Of a stretch of DNA of 64,000 bases, positions 19,846 to 27,903 are shown in pieces. The notes below the pieces were generated by a model, which did not search any database, was not told the origin of the DNA, and worked only from the letters and a program-made list of their open reading frames with translations. Each line of letters starts with the position of its first letter. Position 1 is the stretch's first letter. Made by a program: the position numbers and the translations under genes. Source of the stretch: Noviherbaspirillum sp. Root189 (GTDB taxonomy: Bacteria > Pseudomonadota > Gammaproteobacteria > Burkholderiales > Burkholderiaceae_D); assembly GCF_001428545.1 (NCBI RefSeq), contig NZ_LMHZ01000001.1, positions 62,961 to 126,960 on the forward strand, given 5' to 3'.

Positions 19846-20310
19846 ATGAAAAAAAGCTTAGCCCTGTTGATCGTACTGGCTTGCGGCGCTTCCGCCGTGC
19901 AGGCGAAACTGCCACCGCCAACGCCTGAAGCCAAGGCGGCGGCCGATGCCGCCAAGGACAAGACCGCCTGGAGCGACAAGGTCGCCAGCTACAAACTTTG
20001 CCTGGTACAGGACAAGGTCGCTACGCAATATCTGAAGAGCAAGGAAGGGGCGAAGAAGCCGACCGTGGAAACCCCGCCATGCACCGATCCTGGACCTTAT
20101 GTACCGACGACGGCCGGTGCAGCGCCTGCCCCTGCACCGGGCTCCGCAGCCGGAGGCACTACAGCCGCAGCCGCCGCGCCTGCGGGCAAGCCTGCAAGCC
20201 CGCAGGCAAGTGTTGCTCCGGCGAATGCAAATGCAAATTCCAATGCCAATGCAGCCGCAGCCGCAAACGCGAATTCCAGCGCAACGCCCGCCGAGCCTGC
20301 CAAGAAGTAA
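19846..20310 (+). CDS. Secreted Ala/Pro/Asn-rich protein of the FDH cluster
   Basis: 154-aa protein with signal MKKSLALLIVLACGASAVQA. The mature N-terminal ~60 residues contain two Cys (KLCLVQDK and TPPCTDPG) that could form a disulfide, a pattern seen in small secreted proteins beside FDH genes. The C-terminal half is low-complexity Ala/Pro then Ala/Asn (NANANSNANAAAAANANS). Same direction and spacing as the FDH genes. Function unknown; possibly a periplasmic accessory factor. Confidence 0.75.
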   Translation: MKKSLALLIVLACGASAVQAKLPPPTPEAKAAADAAKDKTAWSDKVASYKLCLVQDKVATQYLKSKEGAKKPTVETPPCTDPGPYVPTTAGAAPAPAPGSAAGGTTAAAAAPAGKPASPQASVAPANANANSNANAAAAANANSSATPAEPAKK

Positions 20311-20362
20311 GAGCGGATTCGCTGATACACTCGTTGCTGTTCGCAGCAGAAAAGTCCGAAGC

Positions 20363-21205
20363 ATGCCACGCCGTCCTCACCTGACCAATGCCGCCGCCCC
20401 TCTCACGCAGGAAGTCGAGGTGATGGATGAACGCGGCAGGTTGTCCACCATTTCGATTCCCTCCGAACGGCCGCTGACCGTCTATGTCGACAAGCGCGAG
20501 CTGGTGACGCTGATGACGCTGGGCAGCGCGCCGGAAGCATTAACGCTCGGCTATCTGCGCAACCAGCGCCTAGTCAAGTCGATCGAAGATATCGAATCGG
20601 TCACGGTCGATTGGGAAGTCGATGCGGTCGCCGTCAAAACCTTTACCGGCATTGCCGACATCGAAGAGCGCACCTCGAAAAAGGTGGTCACCACCGGCTG
20701 CGGCCAGGGGTCGGTATTCGGCGGCCTGATGGATGAAGTCGACAAGATTTCCCTGCCTGCCGACGCAAGGCTGCGCCAGTCGACGCTCTACAAGATCGTC
20801 GATACCATCCGTACCCAGCAATCGATTTACAAACAGGCCGGCTCGGTGCACGGCTGCGCACTGTTTTCTTCCGACGGCGAGATGCTGTATTTCGTCGAGG
20901 ATGTCGGACGCCACAACGCGGTCGATTCGATTGCCGGCCGCATGTGGCTCGACGATATCGGCGGCGGCGACAAGGTGTTTTACACGACCGGACGGCTGAC
21001 TTCCGAGATGGTGATCAAGGGCGCGCAGATGGGCATTCCCTTCCTGCTGTCCCGCTCTGGGACCACGCAGATGGGACATATGGTGGCCGAACGCCTGGGC
21101 ATGACCTTGCTGGCGCGTTGCACCGGCAAGCATTTCCTGGCCCTGACCGGACGCGATCGCCTGATCATGGAAACGCATCTGGCCGACGTGCTGCGGGTCG
21201 CTTGA
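20363..21205 (+). CDS. fdhD: Formate dehydrogenase sulfurtransferase/accessory protein FdhD
   Basis: 280-aa FdhD, required for FDH activity; it carries sulfur from a cysteine desulfurase to the bis-MGD cofactor. Family blocks: PLTVYVDKRELVTLMTLG, LGYLRNQRLVKS, TTGCGQGSVFGG, SVHGCALFS, DVGRHNAVDSIAG, TTGRLTSEMVIKGAQMGIPFLLSRSGTT. The Cys loop has C113-G-Q-G rather than the C-x-x-C of E. coli FdhD. The start at 20363 is taken as the family N-terminus; the upstream open frame overlaps the preceding gene and is not protein-like. Last gene of the FDH cluster proper. Confidence 0.94.
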   Translation: MPRRPHLTNAAAPLTQEVEVMDERGRLSTISIPSERPLTVYVDKRELVTLMTLGSAPEALTLGYLRNQRLVKSIEDIESVTVDWEVDAVAVKTFTGIADIEERTSKKVVTTGCGQGSVFGGLMDEVDKISLPADARLRQSTLYKIVDTIRTQQSIYKQAGSVHGCALFSSDGEMLYFVEDVGRHNAVDSIAGRMWLDDIGGGDKVFYTTGRLTSEMVIKGAQMGIPFLLSRSGTTQMGHMVAERLGMTLLARCTGKHFLALTGRDRLIMETHLADVLRVA

Positions 21206-21272
21206 TGCCAGTGCTTTTGCCGTATTCGCTGCCGGCGGGCGATATTGAAGCGAAGGCGCGGACGTCGATTTA

Positions 21273-22175
21273 ATGCCATCTACGCAACGCCTCGATAGCC
21301 TGCTGGCCTGGTTTTTTGTCATCGTCTGGGGTTCAGGCTACCTCGCCAGCAAGACCGGCCTGCAATACGCGGCGCCTTTCACTTTTCTCTCATTACGTTA
21401 TGGCTTTGGCGTGCTGTGCCTGATTCCCTGGGTGCTGCTGTCGCGGCCATCATGGCCATCCAGTCCGCGTGAGTTTTTGCATATCTGCATCGCAGGCCTG
21501 ATGATGCATGCGATCAACCTCAGCGGCAGCCATTATGCGCAATACCTCGGCATGTCCGCAGGCATCACTGCATTGATGCTGGCGACGCAGCCGCTATTTA
21601 CCGCGGCTATTGCGCATTTACTCATGGGCGAGCACCTCAAGCCACAGCAATGGCTGGGCGTACTGCTCGGCCTGGCCGGTGTCGCACTGGTGGTCTGGCA
21701 CAAGATCAACTTCAATGCAGGGGGTGCGGCAAGCCTGTTGGCGGTGAGCGTATCGCTGGTGGCGATTACCTGCGGCACGCTGTACCAGCGCAGTTTCTGT
21801 AGGACGGCCGACTTGCGCAGTTCGGCTTTCATCCAGTTCGTACTGTCCTTGCTGGTGCTGGCACCGCTCGCCTGGTCGGTCGAAGGCTTTGTGATCCGCT
21901 GGAGCTGGCCGTTGCTATGGTCGGTGGTGTTGCTGGTGATTTTTGCCTCCATCCTTGCCGTGAATGCGCTGCACACCCTGATGCGCCGCGGCCATGCTGC
22001 CAAGGTGACCAGCCTGTTTTTTCTGACGCCTGTCGTGGCAGTATTGCTGGAATGGGCCATGTTTGGCGTGGTGCCGACCTGGCTGAGCGTGATCGGCATT
22101 GCGGTCACCTGTGCCGGCGTGGCGCTGGTCTCGGGTACACCGGTTGCATCAGGTACAGCGGCAAGAAGGGCGTGA
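21273..22175 (+). CDS. EamA/DMT-family membrane transporter
   Basis: 300-aa inner-membrane protein with about ten hydrophobic helices and two EamA repeats (SLLAWFFVIVWGSGYLASKTGLQYAAP; then LLAVSVSLVAITCGTLYQR). Drug/metabolite transporter superfamily, usually exporters of small metabolites. Substrate not predictable. It sits between fdhD and tupB on the same strand but with 67- and 180-base gaps, so it is probably not part of either pathway. Confidence 0.88.
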   Translation: MPSTQRLDSLLAWFFVIVWGSGYLASKTGLQYAAPFTFLSLRYGFGVLCLIPWVLLSRPSWPSSPREFLHICIAGLMMHAINLSGSHYAQYLGMSAGITALMLATQPLFTAAIAHLLMGEHLKPQQWLGVLLGLAGVALVVWHKINFNAGGAASLLAVSVSLVAITCGTLYQRSFCRTADLRSSAFIQFVLSLLVLAPLAWSVEGFVIRWSWPLLWSVVLLVIFASILAVNALHTLMRRGHAAKVTSLFFLTPVVAVLLEWAMFGVVPTWLSVIGIAVTCAGVALVSGTPVASGTAARRA

Positions 22176-22255
22176 GCCTATGGAAACTGAGTGGCAACCG
22201 ACCGGCAACCGAGGCCGGCATTTTCAGGCATTGCAATGCGCCGATCTCTGGCAAA

Positions 22256-22310
22256 CTTATACCAATTCTTATATTTCAGGCGTTAGGGGGTTGGGATTGG
22301 CGTTCATCCT
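22256..22310. repeat. Possible degenerate copy of the TATACCAAT palindrome
   Basis: TTATACCAATTCT and, 22 bases on, GGGTTGGGATTGGCG resemble the two arms of the larger palindrome at 54778-54914 (ATACCAATCCCAA / TTGGGATTGGTAT). The copy would be short and diverged. Nothing else is seen in the 180-base gap before tupB. Confidence 0.35.
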
Positions 22311-22355
22311 GTGGACACCGCCCCCATTCGCCGCCCGGCCTGATAGTCCTATCTT

Positions 22356-23063
22356 ATGCATCTGCTTGACGCCATCCGTGACGCTTTTGCCCTGCTCCTG
22401 TCCGGGAATGCGGAGCTATGGCAAGTCATCTGGGTATCACTCAAGACGACCGTCCTCGCCTTGCTGCTGGCCACGCCGGCCTCCGTCATCTTCGGTTACC
22501 TGATCGCCGCACGTACGTTTGCGGGGCGACGGGTGGCCATCTGGCTGGTGCAGACCTCCTTGTCGCTGCCTACCGTGCTGATCGGCTTGCTGCTCTACCT
22601 GATGCTGTCGCGCCAGGGCCCGCTGGGCGATTTCCGCTGGCTGTTTTCGCAGTCGGGCATCATCGCCGGACAAATGCTGATTGCCTTGCCGGTCATGACG
22701 GCGTTCACGCTGGCTGCCGTGCAGGCCGCGGACAACCGGCTGGCGGAAACCGCCGTCACACTTGGTGCATCGCCCTGGCGCGTGATGCGTACCGTGTTGT
22801 ATGAAGTACGCTTTGGCGTGATGGCAGCCATCATCAGCGGCTTCGGCCGGGTGATCTCGGAAGTCGGCTGCGCGATCATGGTCGGCGGGAATATCGAAGG
22901 CGACACGCGAACCATTACCACCGCCATCGCCTTGCAGACCAGCAAGGGTGAATTTGCACAAGGCATCGCGCTCGGCATGGTGCTGGTCGCCATCGCGCTG
23001 CTGATCAATGCGGCGTTGGTGTTGTTGCAAGGTGATGCACATGCAGCAAGGGGCGCGACATGA
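22356..23063 (+). CDS. tupB: Tungstate ABC transporter permease TupB
   Basis: 235-aa permease with five to six transmembrane helices. The cytoplasmic coupling motif EAAxxxGxxxxxxxxxxxLP is recognisable as AETAVTLGASPWRVMRTVL, the BPD_transp signature for contact with the ATPase. Followed by tupC with a 4-base ATGA overlap. Assignment to tungstate rests on the downstream TupA-type binding protein and the FDH context. Confidence 0.9.
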   Translation: MHLLDAIRDAFALLLSGNAELWQVIWVSLKTTVLALLLATPASVIFGYLIAARTFAGRRVAIWLVQTSLSLPTVLIGLLLYLMLSRQGPLGDFRWLFSQSGIIAGQMLIALPVMTAFTLAAVQAADNRLAETAVTLGASPWRVMRTVLYEVRFGVMAAIISGFGRVISEVGCAIMVGGNIEGDTRTITTAIALQTSKGEFAQGIALGMVLVAIALLINAALVLLQGDAHAARGAT

Positions 23064-23734
23064 CTTCACTGCTCACGTTGCATCAGCTCTCCAAGCGCTT
23101 TGGCGAGCGCCAGCTATTCAATATCGAGCAACTGCAGATCCGGCAGGCGACGGCCTATGTACTGACAGGTCTCAACGGCGCAGGCAAGAGCACACTGCTG
23201 CGTGTGCTCGCGGGACTGGAGCCGGCGGACGCGGCACGTGTGACTTTTCTCGACAGCGAAGTCCGGTTGGCGCCCTATCCCCGCGACATGCGTGAAGCCA
23301 TTGTCTATGTGCACCAGCATCCGGTAATGTTTTCGACCAGCGTGGCAGACAACATCGGATACGGGTTGGTATCGCGCGGCGTGCCGAAACCGGAGGTCGC
23401 ACGTCGTGTCGAGGAAGCGATGCAGTGGGCCGGCGTCGGTCACCTGCGCGACAGCAAGCCAACCGTGCTGTCTGGCGGCGAAAAACAGCGCATCGCGCTG
23501 GCCCGCGCCAAGGTGCTGGCGCCGAAGCTGCTGTTGCTCGACGAGCCGACCGCCAACCTTGACGGCGCAGCGCGCGAACAGGTGATTGCACTGATCCCAT
23601 CGCTGACTGCCAGTGGCAGCAGCGTCATCATGGCCTGCCATGACCGCGATCTGATTGCGCTGTCCGGCGTGCAGCGACTGAAACTGAGAGATGGACGGCT
23701 GCAGGCGAGACAGCAGCGCATCCGTGTCGCCTAG
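23060..23734 (+). CDS. tupC: Tungstate ABC transporter ATPase TupC
   Basis: 224-aa ABC ATPase: Walker A LNGAGKSTL, Q-loop in YVHQHPVMF, signature LSGGEKQRIALA, Walker B LLLLDEPTANLD, switch His in MACHDRD. Drives tungstate import with TupB and TupA. No C-terminal molybdate-binding (MOP) regulatory domain, unlike ModC, in line with TupC being a short ATPase. Confidence 0.92.
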   Translation: MTSLLTLHQLSKRFGERQLFNIEQLQIRQATAYVLTGLNGAGKSTLLRVLAGLEPADAARVTFLDSEVRLAPYPRDMREAIVYVHQHPVMFSTSVADNIGYGLVSRGVPKPEVARRVEEAMQWAGVGHLRDSKPTVLSGGEKQRIALARAKVLAPKLLLLDEPTANLDGAAREQVIALIPSLTASGSSVIMACHDRDLIALSGVQRLKLRDGRLQARQQRIRVA

Positions 23735-23769
23735 CGGGGCGAATCATTTTTTAATAGGAGTCCGACACC

Positions 23770-24573
23770 ATGCGCATCCGTATCGCCGCCTTGCTTTCGA
23801 CCCTGCTGCTTGTCGCGCCTTTGACGATGGCGCAGCAGGTATTGAAACTTTCCACGACAACCAGCACCGAGAATTCCGGCCTGCTCAAATTCATGCTGCC
23901 GGCGTTTGAACAAAAGTCCGGGCTCAAGGTACAAGTCATTTCGGTCGGTACCGGCAAGGCGCTGGAACTGGCGAAAAATGGCGACGTCGATGTGACCCTG
24001 GTCCATGCGCGTCCTTCCGAGGACAAGTTCGTCGCCGAAGGGCATGGCGTCAATCGACGCGACGTGATGTACAACGATTTCATCCTGGTCGGTCCCACCT
24101 CGGACCCGGCGGGGATCAAGGGCATGCGCGATGTCCACGCGGCACTCAAGAAAATTGTCTCGTCGGGGGCGCGCTTCATTTCGCGCGGCGACAATTCCGG
24201 CACCGACCAGATGGAAAAAGCTTATTGGAACGAAATCGGCGCCAAGCCGACCGGCAGTGCGTACGTGTCCGCCGGTCTGGGCATGGGCGAAGTGCTGAAC
24301 ATGGCGGCCGAACTGCAGGGGTACACGCTGACCGACCGCGCCACCTATGTTGCCTACCGCGCTAAAACCGGCCTTGCCATCGACGTCGAGGGCGACCGGA
24401 AGATGTTCAATCCCTACGGCATCATCGCGGTCAACCCCGCGCGCCACAAAGACGCCAACTACAAGGGAGCAATGCAGCTGATCGAGTGGATCACGTCAGA
24501 CGCCGGTCAGCAACGCATTGCCGACTTCCGGGTGGAGGGACAGCAATTGTTCTTTCCTTCGGCCGGGCGGTAA
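23770..24573 (+). CDS. tupA: Tungstate-binding periplasmic protein TupA
   Basis: 267-aa substrate-binding protein with signal MRIRIAALLSTLLLVAPLTMAQQ. The oxyanion-binding TTTS motif is present in LSTTTSTENSGLL, followed by VISVGTGKALELAKNGDVDV, HARPSEDKFV and FISRGDNSGTDQMEK, matching TupA rather than ModA. AGGAG precedes the start. The order tupB-tupC-tupA differs from the common tupA-tupB-tupC. Confidence 0.93.
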   Translation: MRIRIAALLSTLLLVAPLTMAQQVLKLSTTTSTENSGLLKFMLPAFEQKSGLKVQVISVGTGKALELAKNGDVDVTLVHARPSEDKFVAEGHGVNRRDVMYNDFILVGPTSDPAGIKGMRDVHAALKKIVSSGARFISRGDNSGTDQMEKAYWNEIGAKPTGSAYVSAGLGMGEVLNMAAELQGYTLTDRATYVAYRAKTGLAIDVEGDRKMFNPYGIIAVNPARHKDANYKGAMQLIEWITSDAGQQRIADFRVEGQQLFFPSAGR

Positions 24574-24617
24574 GGAAAGCGGAGCGAATTGTCACTCTGG
24601 CCACTCCGCCTCGTCCA

Positions 24618-25022
24618 CTATTTTTTCTCGCCGACGCTGCTGGCGGGGCCGGTGGTATCGGGCGTAGAGTGATTATTCACCTGCCCTGAATGCGGCAGCG
24701 AGTTCTGCTCCTGCCCCTTGCTTAACGCTGCGGGATTGGCCTGGGTCGGCGTATTGGCGTCGCCACTGTTGGGCGCGTTCGCGACTTTTGGTGGTATCGC
24801 CGCATCGGAAGCGGGCATCTGGTTGGGCGGCAAGGCGACCGATTTGCCGGGGTTTTCCGCCGCACCGGTATTGGCAGACGTATTGGCCGATGCATTGGTC
24901 GACGTATTGGCCGCAGTACTCGGGCCAGTAATGGCAGAGGTTTTCGGTTCGGGTGTTTTCTGGCAACCGGCAATCAGTGCAAGTGCTGCGCCGGCAAGCA
25001 AGAGATGGCGATAAAGGATCAT
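24618..25022 (-). CDS. Low-complexity lipoprotein
   Basis: 134-aa predicted lipoprotein: MILYRHLLLAGAALALIAGC with lipobox I-A-G-C, then a disordered Asn/Thr/Ala/Pro-rich chain with NTSTNASANTSANTG-type repeats. Start chosen at 25022 for the GGAG seven bases upstream and the immediate signal; the frame is open to 25055. Convergent with tupA. No domain recognised; probably a surface or periplasmic low-complexity protein. Lower confidence because such composition can be a by-product of GC-rich DNA, but the signal peptide supports it. Confidence 0.6.
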   Translation of the reverse strand: MILYRHLLLAGAALALIAGCQKTPEPKTSAITGPSTAANTSTNASANTSANTGAAENPGKSVALPPNQMPASDAAIPPKVANAPNSGDANTPTQANPAALSKGQEQNSLPHSGQVNNHSTPDTTGPASSVGEKK

Positions 25023-25353
25023 GATGAGCTCCGTGCAAAGCGGGTTGACCGGCATCAGCGCTCGGAATGATTCGGTTAGCGAGGACCGGATTCGTTAATT
25101 TTTGACTAAGTTTTTTACTTCCGGTTCGACATTCCTTGCTTCAGGACGAGCAAAATCAAATTTTCTCCGTAGCGCGGCGCACTAGCCATGCACAGCAGCA
25201 ATCCAGCCTAGGTGAAGAAACGGACAGGTCGCCACCGGTTCAGTCACTGAGGAATTATTTGCAAGTCTGCTGTGCAGGCGCAGTGCGCGGTGTGCTTTGC
25301 CGAACTTTTTCGGAAGCCGTTACTCCACCTGATTTTGGTTCAGGAGAAATGAG
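25023..25353. other. 331-base intergenic region
   Basis: Gap between the divergent lipoprotein and DJ-1/PfpI genes. It is more A/T-rich than its surroundings around 25095-25165 and must hold both promoters. An AGGAGA site at its right end serves the PfpI gene. The small open frame 25136-25369 has no protein-like features. No hairpin or known RNA was recognised. Confidence 0.5.
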
Positions 25354-25953
25354 ATGGATCCGCTATTGAACGGAATGAACGTCGCCATCCTCGTCACCGA
25401 TGGCTTCGAGCAAGTAGAACTGACGGAACCGAAAAAGGCACTGGAAGCCGCCGGGGCACTGACCCGGATCGTGTCCGACAAGTTTGACAAGGTAAAGGGC
25501 ATGCATCACGACCAGCCAGGTGATGAATTTACGGTCGACCTGCTGCTGCGTGAAGCCGATGCAAAAGCTTTCGATGCGGTGTTGCTGCCAGGCGGAAAAG
25601 TGAATGCTGCAGCACTGCGCAATATGGGCGAAGCCCAGCGTTTCGTGCAAAACATGGAAGAAGACCACAAGCCCATCGCCGTGATTTGCCATGGTGCGTG
25701 GCTGCTGGTGTCGGCCGGCATGGTGGAGGGACGGACCTTGACCAGTTTCCCTGCACTGGAACAGGATATCCGCAGCGCAGGCGGCAACTGGGTCGATCAG
25801 GAAGTGGTGGTTGACAGCAATCTGATCAGTAGCCGCACCCCGGAAGACATTCCGGCGTTCAACGACAAGATGGTGGAAGTCATTTCCGACAGGATGCGCG
25901 CGCATCTGCGTGGTACGCCGGATGAACATGCGGTGGGACTGGCGAGTAGTTGA
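25354..25953 (+). CDS. DJ-1/PfpI-family protein
   Basis: 199-aa DJ-1/PfpI protein. The nucleophile elbow is AVICHGAW with C112 and H113; N-terminal NVAILVTDGFEQVELTEP and LLPGGKVNAAALRN fit the family (conserved Glu in FEQVEL). Members act as glyoxalases/deglycases, general stress proteins or proteases; which of these applies cannot be told from sequence. Monocistronic. Confidence 0.9.
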   Translation: MDPLLNGMNVAILVTDGFEQVELTEPKKALEAAGALTRIVSDKFDKVKGMHHDQPGDEFTVDLLLREADAKAFDAVLLPGGKVNAAALRNMGEAQRFVQNMEEDHKPIAVICHGAWLLVSAGMVEGRTLTSFPALEQDIRSAGGNWVDQEVVVDSNLISSRTPEDIPAFNDKMVEVISDRMRAHLRGTPDEHAVGLASS

Positions 25954-25993
25954 CCTTGCATTCCAGCTAGGGAGACCTACTGAGAGCCCTGTC

Positions 25994-26113
25994 AGGTTCC
26001 CTCCCCCTTGCAGGGGGAGGGTTAGGGAGGGGGTAGTGCGGTCGATCAATCGCAAGAGTTGACCGACGTTCACACCCCCATCCCAACCTTCCCCCTAAAA
26101 GGGGGAAGGAGCT
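25994..26113. repeat. Paired G-rich intergenic repeat, copy B
   Basis: X unit on the left (four G-runs at 26013-26033), Y unit on the right (complement strand), joined by a spacer starting TAGTGCGGTCGA. It lies between convergent pfpI-like and mgtC-like genes. Confidence 0.88.
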
Positions 26114-26149
26114 TGCCAACTATATCGCTTCATTTCCCCCTCGATCCAA

Positions 26150-26914
26150 TCAATTCCTTGCATGCGAAAGATGGAAACTCTCCAGGCCTTCCACCTGTGA
26201 CATATCGCGCGCCAGCACGCTGATCGGCGCACCGCTGCTCCTGCTGTATGCCACCGCAACGAAATGCCATTCGATTTTTCCATTCTGCATGGCAATGGAA
26301 ATTGAACCGCCAGCAATTTCATATCCACGATTCATCGCTGCTTCGCGCAACTTCTGTTCACTGGGTGCAGCACCTTTCTTGAAGCGCATCACAATCGCGA
26401 TCGCCTGACGTGTCGGCAGCCGGCTTGCCAGGCGTGGCACACCGATCATGCAGAATGCTGACATGAAGGCCAGCAGCATCGCCGACAGATAGAACCCGAC
26501 GCCCACCAGCACGCCGATCACGGACGTCGCCCAGATCGATGCCGCCGTGGTCAGGCCGCTGATATTGCGGCCCTCCTTCATGATGACACCGGCGCCGAGG
26601 AAGCCGATGCCGGTGACGATGCCTTGTACGATGCGGGTCGGATCCGCGCCCAATCCCACCATGACCTGTCCGCCGTACCAGTCATTCGGATAGCCTGCGA
26701 TGACGGTGAGTGCGGCCGAGCCCATGCAGACCAGCCCATAGGTGCGCATGCCGGCGGCACGGCCGCGATACGATCGCTCGTAGCCAACTAGCAGGCCAAG
26801 CAGCAAGGCGCCGAACAGGCTGAAGAAAACGATCAGGTTGGTGGCAACCACCGGTCCCGACCAGAACGCTGCCAGCAATTCGAGCGATGGCAGGTCGGCG
26901 AGAAAACTATTCAT
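26150..26914 (-). CDS. MgtC/SapB-family membrane protein
   Basis: 254-aa protein. N-terminal ~130 residues carry the MgtC signature: LLVGYERSYRGRAAGMRTYGLVCMGSA, then GIGFLGAGVIMKEGRNISGLTTAASIW. Four to five helices, then a soluble ACT-like C-terminal domain (~165-254). The family is linked with growth at low Mg2+ and with control of ATP synthase in pathogens; in environmental bacteria its role is unclear. Single gene. Confidence 0.9.
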   Translation of the reverse strand: MNSFLADLPSLELLAAFWSGPVVATNLIVFFSLFGALLLGLLVGYERSYRGRAAGMRTYGLVCMGSAALTVIAGYPNDWYGGQVMVGLGADPTRIVQGIVTGIGFLGAGVIMKEGRNISGLTTAASIWATSVIGVLVGVGFYLSAMLLAFMSAFCMIGVPRLASRLPTRQAIAIVMRFKKGAAPSEQKLREAAMNRGYEIAGGSISIAMQNGKIEWHFVAVAYSRSSGAPISVLARDMSQVEGLESFHLSHARN

Positions 26915-26958
26915 GAAATCCTTGTGAGTCGACTGGGCGCAGCAAGCGTATCAGAGCA

Positions 26959-27657
26959 TCAGGCGCGGAAGCGGCGCAAGCCGTCCAGATCGAGGATTTG
27001 TATGCCGCCGTAATCGACTTTCAGCAAGCCTTCCTTTTCGAGCACCTGCAATGCCTGGTTCGCGCGCTGGCGCGAGGCACCGGACAGATAGCCGATTTCT
27101 TCCTGGGAAATCTGCAGCAATGGATTAGCCCCGGGATACAGATGGGCATTGAACATTTCGGCGAGGCAGCGTGCGACACGTGTGTCGACGTCGAGTAGCC
27201 GGTCGACCTCCACCATGCCGATGAACTGGCCTAGCCTTTCGTTGAGCTGCATCAACAGGAAGCGGGTGAACGGCAAACTATTGTCGAGCAGCCAATTAAA
27301 GGTAGAGGCCGGCATGCGCGCGATCCGACTGTCGCGCAAGGCGGTAACGTCGTACTTGCGCACCTCGCCCTTGAGCACCGTTCCCTCGCCGAACCAGCTG
27401 CCGTTGGACAGGCCGGTAAAGGTGATGGATTTACCTTCGGGCGAAAGATTGTTCATCTTGACCAGCCCGTCGATCACCCCCAGCCAGGCATCGACCTTTT
27501 CACCCTTGCGGCAGACGTAACCGCCTTTCGGCACAAACTGCTCGACGGTATCGGCCTCCACGCGCGCCATTTGTTCCGGGCTGAGCTGGCGAGCCCAGAT
27601 GGTCTCGCGCAAGGCCTGCTCCAGCGTGCGTTTTTCTACGGTCATGGTGCGATGCAT
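26959..27657 (-). CDS. Crp/Fnr-family transcriptional regulator
   Basis: 232-aa regulator with an N-terminal cyclic-nucleotide-type sensor domain (~25-140; VPKGGYVCRKGEKVDAWLGVIDGLVKM, GSWFGEGTVL) and a C-terminal Crp helix-turn-helix (~155-225; ISQEEIGYLSGASRQRANQALQVLEKEGLL). There is no Fnr-type N-terminal Cys cluster, so it is not a classical oxygen sensor. Start taken at the ATG at 27657; 27645 is nearly as good. The frame is open far upstream but that part is not protein-like. Divergent from the acyl-CoA ligase/ABC operon, which it may control. Confidence 0.88.
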   Translation of the reverse strand: MHRTMTVEKRTLEQALRETIWARQLSPEQMARVEADTVEQFVPKGGYVCRKGEKVDAWLGVIDGLVKMNNLSPEGKSITFTGLSNGSWFGEGTVLKGEVRKYDVTALRDSRIARMPASTFNWLLDNSLPFTRFLLMQLNERLGQFIGMVEVDRLLDVDTRVARCLAEMFNAHLYPGANPLLQISQEEIGYLSGASRQRANQALQVLEKEGLLKVDYGGIQILDLDGLRRFRA

Positions 27658-27686
27658 CAACGATAGTTTTTTATTTTGATCAGGAT

Positions 27687-27702
27687 TGTCAGTCAAATGA
27701 CA
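27687..27702. promoter_or_regulatory. Crp/Fnr-type palindrome in front of the regulator gene
   Basis: TGTCA-N6-TGACA, a perfect 16-base dyad with the spacing of Crp/Fnr-family sites, 30 bases upstream of the regulator start and ~200 bases from the divergent ligase start. Likely an autoregulatory or shared site for the adjacent regulator (inference). Confidence 0.45.
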
Positions 27703-27903
27703 GCGCACAGCGGCTTCGCTGTCTAGTATGCTGACAACAAAGAAAACAACGGAGACATTGTAAGCCGACTTCCACCGTGCGGATATAGCTGCGCACAGGG
27801 TGGACCGGTGGGCTTGCATCGCCTGACCAGCCAAACGGACAAATGGCCGGCGCTCCGCATTCGATCCTTCATGACGGCACACCTGTTATAAGAGAGCGGG
27901 ACG

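Noticed and set aside
25136-25369. 77-residue open frame before the PfpI gene
   Set aside because: No ribosome site, no protein-like features, and it runs into the start of the real gene.
27676-27689. Fnr box before the Crp/Fnr gene (TTGAT-CAGG-ATTGT)
   Set aside because: The right half-site matches ATCAA poorly, and the regulator lacks the Fnr Cys cluster; the adjacent TGTCA-N6-TGACA dyad is a better candidate.
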